Below are positions 1-6,830 of a DNA stretch of 38,613 nucleotides, in pieces. Below the pieces are notes generated by a model. It was not told where the DNA came from, did not search any database, and saw nothing but the letters and a program-made list of their open reading frames with translations. Origin of the DNA: Pirellulales bacterium. Lineage in GTDB: Bacteria; Planctomycetota; Planctomycetia; Pirellulales; Thermoguttaceae. The stretch covers positions 1-38,613 of the forward strand of contig JAFGRD010000139.1 in NCBI GenBank assembly GCA_016935315.1, in the 5' to 3' direction. The translations under genes and the position numbers were made by a program. The stretch's first letter is position 1; the number at the start of each line of letters is the position of its first letter.

Positions 1-2
1 GA

Positions 3-68
3 ACGCTCAAGAAACTACGGAAAAACGGCTTCGTACTCACAAAACTGATCCGCTGCAAATGGCCCTGA
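3..68 (+). other. Possible 3' end of a truncated CDS
   Basis: The third plus-strand frame is open from the window edge to a TGA at 66-68 and reads TLKKLRKNGFVLTKLIRCKWP. The Lys/Arg-rich segment could be the end of a small DNA-binding or winged-helix protein, but 21 residues are too few to assign a family. A second frame is also open to a TAG near 73, so the reading frame is not certain. It would converge with the oxidoreductase gene ending at 122. Confidence 0.2.
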
Positions 69-121
69 CCTAGCGCTGTAGTATTAGGGTTCTGCGTTAT
101 TAAGAGGTTCTTCGCCCCACC

Positions 122-1429
122 TCACAGCGTCCAAGGCCCGCGATATGCTCGCGCACGCATCCGGTTGGCCGTCGGGTCGTCCAGGAACTGCTCCGCCTCG
201 GGGTCCCAGCGCAACGTCCGCCCAAGCTCCATGGCGATGTTGCCCAGGTGGGCGACCGAACAGCAGCGGTGGCCGATCTCGGCGGGGAAGTACGGATCGC
301 GGCGGCTTTTCACACAGTCGAGGAAGTTGCGATGCTCCCCCTGAGGGCAGGTGAACAGGCGGGTCTCCTCGGGCCCGATCGGGCTGTCGAGGATCTCCTG
401 CGAGCTGGCCTCCAGCTTGCCGATCCACCCGTTGTTGCCGATCCAGCCGTCGGTCCCCTCGAAACGCAGCGCCACGTTGCCGCTGTCGACCTGCATCACC
501 ACGCCCCCGGCGTACTTGTACGTCAGGTGGAACTCGTGAAACGTGTCGTACAGGCCGCTCTCGAACCGCTTGCCGGTGCCCTCAACCTCCACCGGCCCCG
601 ACCGCTCGGTGTCGTTGGCCCATTGGGCCGTATCCAGCAGATGGGCGCCCCAGTCGGCCAGCATGCCGCCGGAGAAATTGCTGACCCATCGCCAATGGAA
701 CGGGTGGAGCCCGTCGCGATAGGGAACCCGCGGCGCCGGCCCGACCCACATTTCGTAGTCGAACCCCTCGGGGATCGGCTTGGGCACGGGATCGCCCGCG
801 TTGCCCGGTCCGGCCGGAAGCCCCACGAAGATCCGTTGCAGCTTGCCGATCCGCCCGTTACGCACCAGCTCGGCCATCCGGTGATAGACGGGCAAGGAGC
901 GGTCCTCGGTCGAAAGCTGGAACACGGCGCCGTATCGATCGACCGTATCGGCCAGCGCCCGGCCCTCCGCCAGCGTCAGCGTGGGCTTCTCGCAGATCAC
1001 GTCCTTGCCCGCGCGGAGCGCTGCAATCGACATCGGCACGTGCCAGTGGTCGGGCGTGGAGATCATCACGGCGTCGATGTCGTCGCGGGCGACGACCTCT
1101 CGCCAATCTTGCGTCGTCTGGCAGGTGAAGTCCTGGCCGAGTTTCTGCCGCACGGTTTGCAGGGCCTGGTCGATTTGACGGCGGTCGACGTCGCACAGGG
1201 CCACCGGCTGGGCGTCGGCCTGGTGCAGGAACATTTGCAGGTTCCGTCCAATGCCGTGCCCGCCCACACCGAGGAAACCGACCGTGATCCGATCGCTCGG
1301 GGCCACCGTGGCGACCTGCCCCAGCGCCGACGCCCGCACGATCCACGGCCCGGCCATGGCGCCGCCGACGGCCGCGGCCCGTTCGAGGAACGTTCTGCGA
1401 GTGACGTCTCCGCCGGTCGGCCGGGTCAT
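122..1429 (-). CDS. Tat-exported Gfo/Idh/MocA family oxidoreductase (paralogue 1)
   Basis: Predicted NAD(P)-dependent sugar or inositol-type dehydrogenase of 435 aa; the substrate is unknown. The start at 1429 is chosen because GGAGGA lies 5 nt upstream; an in-frame ATG 21 nt earlier would place that Shine-Dalgarno sequence inside the gene. The N-terminus carries a twin-arginine motif (TRRTFLE, about residues 10-16), a hydrophobic stretch and a small-residue region, so export by Tat is likely. Next come a Rossmann nucleotide loop (GFLGVGGHG, about residue 54), the family motif TPDHWHVP and the EKP motif containing the usual catalytic lysine. The C-terminal domain contains WVGPAP and ends RAYRGPWTL, an ending shared with the two upstream paralogues. 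It is the last gene of a same-strand triplet, 110 bp after paralogue 2. Planctomycetes often carry many such enzymes, probably for modifying sugars outside the cytoplasm. Confidence 0.93.
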   Translation of the reverse strand: MTRPTGGDVTRRTFLERAAAVGGAMAGPWIVRASALGQVATVAPSDRITVGFLGVGGHGIGRNLQMFLHQADAQPVALCDVDRRQIDQALQTVRQKLGQDFTCQTTQDWREVVARDDIDAVMISTPDHWHVPMSIAALRAGKDVICEKPTLTLAEGRALADTVDRYGAVFQLSTEDRSLPVYHRMAELVRNGRIGKLQRIFVGLPAGPGNAGDPVPKPIPEGFDYEMWVGPAPRVPYRDGLHPFHWRWVSNFSGGMLADWGAHLLDTAQWANDTERSGPVEVEGTGKRFESGLYDTFHEFHLTYKYAGGVVMQVDSGNVALRFEGTDGWIGNNGWIGKLEASSQEILDSPIGPEETRLFTCPQGEHRNFLDCVKSRRDPYFPAEIGHRCCSVAHLGNIAMELGRTLRWDPEAEQFLDDPTANRMRARAYRGPWTL

Positions 1430-1496
1430 CGGTCGTCCTCCTTCCATCAAGCGGTCAGTTGCGGCCGGCGATCAGGCCGGCTTTTCCGTCTCGGGG

Positions 1497-1534
1497 CTTC
1501 CGCGGCAAGGCGAGCCGAGCGTATTCCGCGGAAG
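1497..1534. repeat. 9-bp perfect inverted repeat between oxidoreductase paralogues
   Basis: CTTCCGCGG (1497-1505) and CCGCGGAAG (1526-1534) are perfect inverted copies separated by 20 bp, starting 6 bp beyond the stop codon of paralogue 2. A second stem, GCCGGC-GATCAG-GCCGGC (1464-1481), lies closer to the start of paralogue 1 and is followed on the plus strand by TTTT. No U-tract follows either stem on the transcribed minus strand. They may be processing or attenuation stems rather than terminators. Confidence 0.45.
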
Positions 1535-1539
1535 TCCGG

Positions 1540-2832
1540 CTATATCTGCCACGGCTGGCGCATTGGTCGCCAGGTCATCAGGTTGGCTTCGTCGTCGCCG
1601 ACGAATTGTTCGGCGGCGGGGTCCCACTGCAGCTTTCTCTCCACCTCCATGGCGATGTTGGCCAGATGGCAGAGCGTGGCGGAGCGATGGCCGATTTCGA
1701 CCGGAACGTTAAGCCCTTTCGGGCTGCGCCGCCGCACGCAATCGAGCCAGATGCCCATGTGGCTGCCTGGCTGGTCGGGTGGGGCCAGGTGGAGATCGTT
1801 CGGGCCGACCCGTGCCGTCAGCAGCGAAGCCGGCTCGGCCGACATTCCGTCGCGGCCGACGAAGATCCAACCCTCGCTGCCCTGGAAGCGAACGCCCCCG
1901 CTGCCCGAACCTTCCAGACTTCGCAACTCGACCGTCTCGCCCCCGGCGTATCGGAAGTCGACCTGCAAGTCGTAGAAAGTGTCGTGGATCCCGGTGGCGT
2001 TGCGCTTGCCGCGGCCTTCCACCTCGACCGGCCCGGAGTCGTCGGCCCCGATGCCCCATTGGGCGATGTCCAGGTGGTGGGCTCCCCAGTTGGTCATGTC
2101 GCCGCCCGAGAAATCGCTCACGAAGCGAAACTTGTAATGCACGCGGTCGGGATGGTAGGGCGAATAGGGCGCCGGCCCCAGCCACATCTCGTAATCCAAC
2201 TCCGGCGGCACCCGGCGCGGCGCCCATTTGTTGTTGCTGCCGCCGCGGGTGAGGATCTCCACGCGAACCGTCTGCAGCTTGCCGAGATACCCGTTGCGGA
2301 CCAGCTCGCAGGTCCGGGTGAACTTCTCGTATTCCGGCGAGCGCTGCTGGCTGCCCACCTGCACGATCGCCCCGTAGCGCCGAACCGCGTCGGCCAGGAT
2401 CCGCCCCTGGTGGATGGTCAGCGAGACGGGCTTTTCGACGTAGACCGCTTTGCCCGCCTTCACGGCCGCCAGGGCAATCGGGACGTGCCAGTGGTCGGGC
2501 GTGGCGACGACCACGGCGTCGATATCGTCACGGGCCAGCACCTCGCGGAAATCGCCGTAGGCCGCACAGCTCCGGTTGCCCGCCATCGCGTCGATCTTGG
2601 CCTTGGCCGCCTGCCGATGGTTGGCGTCCACGTCGCAAACGGCCACCACGCGATCGCCGCCGGCCATGATCTGCTGGCCACGGCTGCCCGATCCAATCAG
2701 GGCGGTGGTAATGCGATTGCCGGGCGCGGCGGTGCCGAGCACCGCCGATGGGATCACATACGGCGCCGCGGCCGCGGCGCCGGCCGCGGCGAGAAACTCG
2801 CGTCGCGTCCGACGGATCGATGTCGGCTTCAT
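1540..2832 (-). CDS. Tat-exported Gfo/Idh/MocA family oxidoreductase (paralogue 2)
   Basis: A 430-aa member of the Gfo/Idh/MocA family. The start at 2832 gives a 6-nt spacing from AAAGGA; another in-frame ATG 6 nt earlier abuts that sequence and is less likely. The N-terminus has a Tat motif (RRTRREFL, about residues 7-14), an alanine-rich hydrophobic core and PSAVLG before the mature domain. The Rossmann loop GSGSRG, the motif TPDHWHVP, and VEKP with the catalytic-lysine position are all present. The C-terminal domain contains WLGPAPYSPYHPDRVHYKFR and ends RPMRQPWQI. The motif pattern and length match both neighbours, which implies ancient tandem duplication rather than recent copying, since the sequences are well diverged. 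Substrate and partners cannot be read from sequence; export suggests action on periplasmic sugars. Confidence 0.93.
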   Translation of the reverse strand: MKPTSIRRTRREFLAAAGAAAAAPYVIPSAVLGTAAPGNRITTALIGSGSRGQQIMAGGDRVVAVCDVDANHRQAAKAKIDAMAGNRSCAAYGDFREVLARDDIDAVVVATPDHWHVPIALAAVKAGKAVYVEKPVSLTIHQGRILADAVRRYGAIVQVGSQQRSPEYEKFTRTCELVRNGYLGKLQTVRVEILTRGGSNNKWAPRRVPPELDYEMWLGPAPYSPYHPDRVHYKFRFVSDFSGGDMTNWGAHHLDIAQWGIGADDSGPVEVEGRGKRNATGIHDTFYDLQVDFRYAGGETVELRSLEGSGSGGVRFQGSEGWIFVGRDGMSAEPASLLTARVGPNDLHLAPPDQPGSHMGIWLDCVRRRSPKGLNVPVEIGHRSATLCHLANIAMEVERKLQWDPAAEQFVGDDEANLMTWRPMRQPWQI

Positions 2833-3236
2833 CAACATTCCTTTCTGTGCTGGATTCGTAATCAGGTTCTCGCGGATCGTCGTCTCGTTCTGCGAGACGA
2901 TCCTCCACCTCGCACAGCGAGATGGCTACCAAGTAGGCGAGACGGCTGCGCGGTGGGCAAGACGGCTGGGTGGTGCTTCTGTGGCCGCAAGCCACATCGG
3001 GGATGTCGGCTGGCGCTGAGTCATTATCGCACGCTGGGTTCTCCGAGACCCATTCTACCGCGGTCTCACCGGCAATTGCAACATCCCGGCAGCAGACGGA
3101 CCGACAGTGGCCGGGGCGTCCCTGCGACCGCCGGGCTCCCCGTTTCCGCCGACCGATCGTCCAGGCCAGGCTGAATTTCGGCCGGAACGCGATCCACAAT
3201 CGGTGGATGCGAAAAAACCCGGGGATTTCTTCTGTC
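2833..3236. repeat. Gene-free spacer with hairpins and a three-copy 20-bp tandem repeat
   Basis: No credible gene is seen in these 404 bp. From left to right there is an 8-bp perfect stem (GGATCGTC at 2874-2881 with GACGATCC at 2896-2903) and a 5-bp hairpin CTCGC-ACA-GCGAG (2909-2921). Three tandem units follow at an exact 20-bp period, with cores GCGAGATGGCT (2917), GCGAGACGGCT (2937) and GCAAGACGGCT (2957). A hairpin GTGGC-CGCAA-GCCAC (2981-2995) closes the set. The block lies upstream of paralogue 2 and downstream of paralogue 3, so it could be a leader element or a dispersed intergenic repeat. The rest (about 3000-3236) shows nothing I can name. Confidence 0.6.
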
Positions 3237-4571
3237 TTACAGAGACCACGGCGGCCGCGCCGCCCGCGTCAGCCTCAGCGAAGCCTCCGGATCGCCTACG
3301 AGCGTTTCCCGGACCGGATCCCAAGTGATCTTCCTCCCGACGCGGATGGCGATGTCCGAGAGATGGCTGATCAGGTCGGAGCGCACGGCGTCGTCAATGT
3401 GGCTGACCGGCGTCTGGCGGGTTCGCACGCATTCGACGAAGTTCCGCTCCTGGCCGCGGCTGACCGGGAGGCGAACGTCGTCGGGGCCGAGCACGCTGTT
3501 GCGCAGGCCGGCCGGCTCGCACTCCATGCCGCCATAGTACAGCGCGATCCAGCCTTCGGTACCGATCAGTTGGACGTAGTCGTCCCGTTGGGCCAGCCGC
3601 GGATCCTCCTGCTTCGCCACGCCGGTGGCCCAGTAGCGCATCGTCACTCCGCCCGAGAACCGGATGGCCACGTCCCAATCGACGACCGCGTCGTTGCACC
3701 CGTGCAAATCCACCACGCCGGTGCCCTCGACCTCCCACGTGCCGGCCCGATGGGTGTCGAAGGCCCATTGCAGCAGATCGAGAGGATGGGCTCCCCAGCC
3801 GGCGATGAAACCTAGGGCGTAGTCGTAGACGTGGTACCAGCCGGTCCCGCTGTCGGGACAGCCCGAATACGGCCGCCACGGTGCCGGCCCCAACCAGAGA
3901 TCGTAGTCCAACTCGGCCGGCACGGGTTTGGGCAGGCGGGAGCCGCCCCGGTCGCTATTGGGGGCTTTCACACGTATCTCGCGTATTTCGCCGATCCGCC
4001 CGTTGCGGACCAGCTCGCACCCCAGGCGGCAGGCCGCGATCGATCGGGCCTCGGTGCCGTACTGGAACACGCGATCGTAACGCCGCATCACCTCGCGACA
4101 CGTCAGGTCCTCGGCCACGCTCACCCCCAGCGGCTTCTCCACGCACACGTCCTTGCCGGCCTTGGCCGCCGCCACGGCAACGGGAACGTGCCAATGGTCC
4201 GGCGTGGCGATTCCCACCGCGTCGAGATCGTCCCGATCGAGCAGTTCGCGGAAATCGCGATACGTACGGCAATCGGTGTTCTGGTAATGCGTATCGACGA
4301 CGCCTTTGGCCTGCCGGACGACCGGCTCCCAGACGTCGCAGACGGCCACCAGTTGGGCCTCGGGACAGGTCAACTGCTCGTGGATGTTTACCTGGCCGCG
4401 CGGGCCGGTGCCGATGTAGCCCAGCACGGTCCGCTCGCTGGCCGGCGGCCTTCCCGCCTGGCCCAGTGCGGCCGAGGTAATCACGTAAGGCGCCGCGGCC
4501 ATGGAGCCCACGGCAGCGGCCCGCTTCAAGAAGTCTCGCCGGTTCCACGGCCGGTTCGTTTGCCCGTGCAT
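3237..4571 (-). CDS. Tat-exported Gfo/Idh/MocA family oxidoreductase (paralogue 3)
   Basis: A 444-aa Gfo/Idh/MocA oxidoreductase and the first gene of the triplet. The start at 4571 is chosen because a strong purine tract containing AGGAGG lies just upstream; an earlier in-frame ATG would put this tract inside the gene. The signal region has NRRDFLKR (about residues 10-17), then a small-residue hydrophobic core ending ITSAALGQ, typical of Tat export. The Rossmann loop is GTGPRG. The motif TPDHWHVP and the EKP catalytic-lysine segment follow, then WLGPAPWRPYSG in the C-terminal domain and the shared ending RAARPPWSL. A 404-bp spacer separates it from paralogue 2, so the triplet may not be one transcript. 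A structured-RNA locus is transcribed divergently upstream. Substrate unknown. Confidence 0.93.
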   Translation of the reverse strand: MHGQTNRPWNRRDFLKRAAAVGSMAAAPYVITSAALGQAGRPPASERTVLGYIGTGPRGQVNIHEQLTCPEAQLVAVCDVWEPVVRQAKGVVDTHYQNTDCRTYRDFRELLDRDDLDAVGIATPDHWHVPVAVAAAKAGKDVCVEKPLGVSVAEDLTCREVMRRYDRVFQYGTEARSIAACRLGCELVRNGRIGEIREIRVKAPNSDRGGSRLPKPVPAELDYDLWLGPAPWRPYSGCPDSGTGWYHVYDYALGFIAGWGAHPLDLLQWAFDTHRAGTWEVEGTGVVDLHGCNDAVVDWDVAIRFSGGVTMRYWATGVAKQEDPRLAQRDDYVQLIGTEGWIALYYGGMECEPAGLRNSVLGPDDVRLPVSRGQERNFVECVRTRQTPVSHIDDAVRSDLISHLSDIAIRVGRKITWDPVRETLVGDPEASLRLTRAARPPWSL

Positions 4572-4740
4572 TACTGGCCCTCCCTCCTGGGTTTTCGGAT
4601 TCGCACCCCCACTGCGCACCCAGTCTAATGGAATTTCCTCGCGGTGGCCAGCAACGCCGTGCCGGGATGCGTCTTCCGGGGCTTCTCGAGCAGGTCTTCG
4701 CGGAGCCGGAAAAAAATGAGAATCGGCCGAAAAACCGCCC

Positions 4741-4769
4741 TTGACTCAAAGCGGCAAATTCCATATTCT
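4741..4769 (+). promoter_or_regulatory. Sigma70-like promoter of the candidate structured RNA
   Basis: TTGACT (4741-4746) and TATTCT (4764-4769) are separated by exactly 17 bp, close to the housekeeping consensus. The predicted start, about 4776-4778, coincides with the 5' strand of a 10-bp helix. The promoter before rpsJ has almost the same hexamers (TTGACC, 17 bp, TATTCT), which supports both. The next annotated gene on this strand is more than 10 kb away, so the promoter most likely serves the RNA that follows. Confidence 0.6.
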
Positions 4770-4776
4770 CGCCGCC

Positions 4777-5085
4777 TCGTAAGTCAATTCACACCCTTGG
4801 CAGGGACCAGGAGTTGGCTTACGGCGGACAAGAGAACAAACGAAGCAATCCGCGTGGATGGGTCTGCATCCGGGGAGGTCGGGCCACCGGCATTCCTGCG
4901 GACCACGAAGCGAACCACCGCCCGCACGGAAGCAGGCGGCTCGCTTCGGACATACTACGAACGCTCGTCGAAACATCCGGCCCTCTCGCGTCCGGAGGTC
5001 TCGCACGTGAAGCGTCCAATCGCTCCCGGAAAAGTGTCGTGTCCTTCGCCCCCCTGGGACGCAGCCTTTCCGGGGGCCTTTTTTT
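4777..5085 (+). ncRNA. Candidate free-standing structured RNA, about 310 nt, family unknown
   Basis: A non-coding transcript is inferred from a promoter, consecutive strong helices and a terminator. The 5' helix pairs CGTAAGTCAA (4778-4787) with TTGGCTTACG (4814-4823), one G-U; its loop holds a hairpin CCCT-TGGC-AGGG and an unpaired ACCAGGAG. An A-rich linker and the hairpin ATCC-GCGT-GGAT (4848-4859) follow. GGTCTGCA (4861-4868) then pairs with TGCGGACC (4897-4904). CGAAGCGA (4906-4913) pairs with TCGCTTCG (4941-4948) and encloses CCGCCCGC/GCAGGCGG with one C-A mismatch and an ACGGAA loop. A terminator ends it. I see no RNase P, tmRNA or SRP signature. Reading frames on either strand look like unselected arginine- and proline-rich translations without a well-spaced ribosome binding site. 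It lies between the start of a Gfo/Idh/MocA gene and the end of glgC, convergent with glgC. Confidence 0.55.
5029..5085 (+). terminator. Intrinsic terminator of the candidate RNA
   Basis: GCCCCC (5048-5053) pairs with GGGGGC (5072-5077), followed by seven T (5079-5085). An alternative longer stem pairs CCCGGAAA(A)G (from about 5026) with CTTTCCGGG and encloses GTGTCC/GGACGC. Either fold places a GC-rich stem directly before the U-tract. It is oriented plus, so it cannot serve glgC, which is on the minus strand. Confidence 0.65.
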
Positions 5086-5271
5086 GCGCGATGGGCGCTC
5101 TTGCTGAAGGAGCACCGTTGCCCGCAAATGCACGGTTGCCTCGCCCTGAACCGGCGCCTCAAGGTGCGTGGCGGCGGCAAAGTGCAACGGCGCCTTGCGC
5201 CGCCCTGTCTTCCGCGATGTCGGTCGTCTCGGGCCGCGGGCTTCCGGCAGCGGCCGGACGATCAGCCCACG

Positions 5272-6552
5272 CTACGAGGCCTTGTGGTCGGCGCCGCGCG
5301 CCGCGCCCGGCTCCCCTTCCCCGAATTGTTCGACGCCGTCGGTCTTGGCAATCACGGTGACGTTGCTTTCGGTCACGGTGAAACCGCGCCGCCGATCGAG
5401 ATCGTGGTCGTAGCCGATTTCGATGCCTGCGGGAATCTGCACTTCCTTGTCAATGATCGCCCGGCGGATCTTCGCGTGTCGCCCCACATCCACCCCGTCG
5501 AAGAGGATGGAGTCTTCGATTTGGGCGTAGCTGTTGATGCGGGTGTTGAACGCCAGGATGGAGCGTTCGACCTGGCCGCCGGAGAGGATCGACCCGCCGC
5601 AGACTATGCTGTCCAGCGCCTGCCCCCGACGCGCCGGCGAGCCCTTCTCCGCGAAGACGAATTTCGGCGGCGGCAGATTGGGCTGGTAGGTGCGGATCGG
5701 CCAGCGGCAGTCGTACATGTTCAACTCCGGATCGACCGACACCAGGTCCATGTTGGCCTCATAGTAGGCGTCCAGCGTGCCCACGTCGCGCCAATAGGCG
5801 TCGCCTTTGAGGTTCTCGTCCCTGAACGGATAGGCGAACACCCGGTGCGTGCGGATGATCGCCGGAATCACGTCGTGGCCGAAGTCGTGGTTGCTGGCGT
5901 GTCGTGTGGCGTCGAGGCAGAGTTGCTCGAAGAGGAACCGGGCCGTGAAGACGTAGATCCCCATCGAGGCCAAGGCGTGCTCCGAATCGCCGGGGATCGG
6001 CTTGGGATCCTGCGGCTTCTCGTCGAACCCGATCACCCGCGAGTGCTCGTCCACCTGCATCACGCCCAACTGGTGCGCCGCCGCCACCTTGACCCGCAAG
6101 GCCCCGATGGTCAAATCGGCCTGGTTCTGGGCGTGAAAATCGACCAGCTTGCTGTAGTCCATCTTGTAGATGTGGTCGCCGGCGAGGATGGCCACGTGCT
6201 CGGGGCGCTCTTTCTCGATGGTGTAGATGTTCTGATAGACGGCGTCGGCCGTGCCCTGGTACCAGTGCTCGTCGATACGCTGTTGTGGGGGGACGACGTC
6301 GATGAACTCCCCTAATTCGCGGCAGAAGTACCCCTGCCAGCCCAGGTTGATGTGCCGGTCGAGACTCATTGCCTTGTACTGGGTCAAGACAAGGTGCTGG
6401 CGGATTCCGCTGTTGAGGCAGTTGGACAAGGCAAAATCGATGATTCGATAGGCACCGCCAAATGGAACCGCCGGTTTTGCCCGATCCCTGGTCAGCGGCT
6501 CCAACCGCGATCCCTTGCCGCCCGCCAGGATCACGGCCAACACGTTTCCCAT
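5272..6552 (-). CDS. glgC: Glucose-1-phosphate adenylyltransferase
   Basis: Makes ADP-glucose from ATP and glucose-1-phosphate, the committed step of bacterial glycogen synthesis, in the cytoplasm. The protein is 426 aa, the usual size. The start at 6552 has GAGG about 8 nt upstream and puts the nucleotide-binding segment LAGGKGSRLEPLT at residues 9-21, followed by KPAVPFGG (26-33); upstream in-frame starts would add an unrelated tail. Other family marks are WYQGTADAVYQN, GDHIYKMDY and FDEKPQ, then a C-terminal left-handed beta-helix region rich in hexapeptide-like repeats (VERSILAFNTRINSYAQIED). No other glg gene is in the window. Its upstream spacer holds a 14-bp stem-loop and a direct repeat that may be regulatory. 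Confidence 0.96.
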   Translation of the reverse strand: MGNVLAVILAGGKGSRLEPLTRDRAKPAVPFGGAYRIIDFALSNCLNSGIRQHLVLTQYKAMSLDRHINLGWQGYFCRELGEFIDVVPPQQRIDEHWYQGTADAVYQNIYTIEKERPEHVAILAGDHIYKMDYSKLVDFHAQNQADLTIGALRVKVAAAHQLGVMQVDEHSRVIGFDEKPQDPKPIPGDSEHALASMGIYVFTARFLFEQLCLDATRHASNHDFGHDVIPAIIRTHRVFAYPFRDENLKGDAYWRDVGTLDAYYEANMDLVSVDPELNMYDCRWPIRTYQPNLPPPKFVFAEKGSPARRGQALDSIVCGGSILSGGQVERSILAFNTRINSYAQIEDSILFDGVDVGRHAKIRRAIIDKEVQIPAGIEIGYDHDLDRRRGFTVTESNVTVIAKTDGVEQFGEGEPGAARGADHKAS

Positions 6553-6641
6553 ATTGTTTCCTCTGTTTGGGCTGCCTGCACAGAGTCGCTCTTCCGCGCA
6601 GTCTGCTTCCGTCAATTGTATTGATTTGGGCATTTGGCTAA

Positions 6642-6659
6642 AGAGGTCCTAGAGAGGTC
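6642..6659. promoter_or_regulatory. Direct repeat AGAGGTC x2 upstream of glgC
   Basis: AGAGGTC occurs at 6642-6648 and 6653-6659, 11 bp apart, which is one helical turn. It lies 90-107 bp before the glgC start. Same-face spacing suits a dimeric regulator, but no regulator is identifiable here. Confidence 0.3.
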
Positions 6660-6692
6660 TTCTTGATGTTTTCATTGTGAAGGATCAAGGCC

Positions 6693-6731
6693 GACCAACG
6701 AGGGGCCGGAAAAATCGGGCTCCCGTTGGTC
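6693..6731. repeat. Large stem-loop between the glycosyltransferase operon and glgC
   Basis: GACCAACG (6693-6700) pairs perfectly with CGTTGGTC (6724-6731). After one bulged A, GGGGCC pairs with GGCTCC (one G-U on the plus strand), leaving a 10-nt loop. It lies about 100 nt beyond the stop of the last glycosyltransferase gene and 140 nt before glgC. No U-tract follows on the minus strand, so termination would need help. A leader or insulator role is also possible. Confidence 0.45.
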
Positions 6732-6830
6732 GCCCTCGCGCATTGACTGTGCAAACGTCAATAACAGCTCTTTGAATGATCCCCTGTTTGCGAGAGACTC
6801 TCATCGCTCCTGCCCTTCCCAGCTTGACGC

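Noticed and set aside
248-3199. Long plus- and minus-strand open frames over the oxidoreductase genes
   Set aside because: GC-rich third positions keep the opposite strand open; the proteins lack motifs and lie over genes with clear families.
4777-5085. Identification of the structured RNA as RNase P, tmRNA, 6S or SRP RNA
   Set aside because: No GAGGAAAGUCC-type RNase P core, no tRNA-like 3' end with tag frame, no long 6S hairpin with central bubble, and the GGAA-containing loop lacks the symmetric SRP helix 8 arrangement. A covariance-model search would decide.
5112-5140. GCACCGTTGCC and GCACGGTTGCC near-direct repeat after the RNA terminator
   Set aside because: One mismatch over 11 bp at 18-bp spacing with no nearby start; likely chance in GC-rich DNA.
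4746-5187. Minus-strand reading frames of 122-144 codons across the candidate RNA
   Set aside because: Their translations are rich in Arg, Pro and Gly with no domain, no ribosome binding site is placed for them, and they run through the promoter, helices and terminator of the opposite strand.
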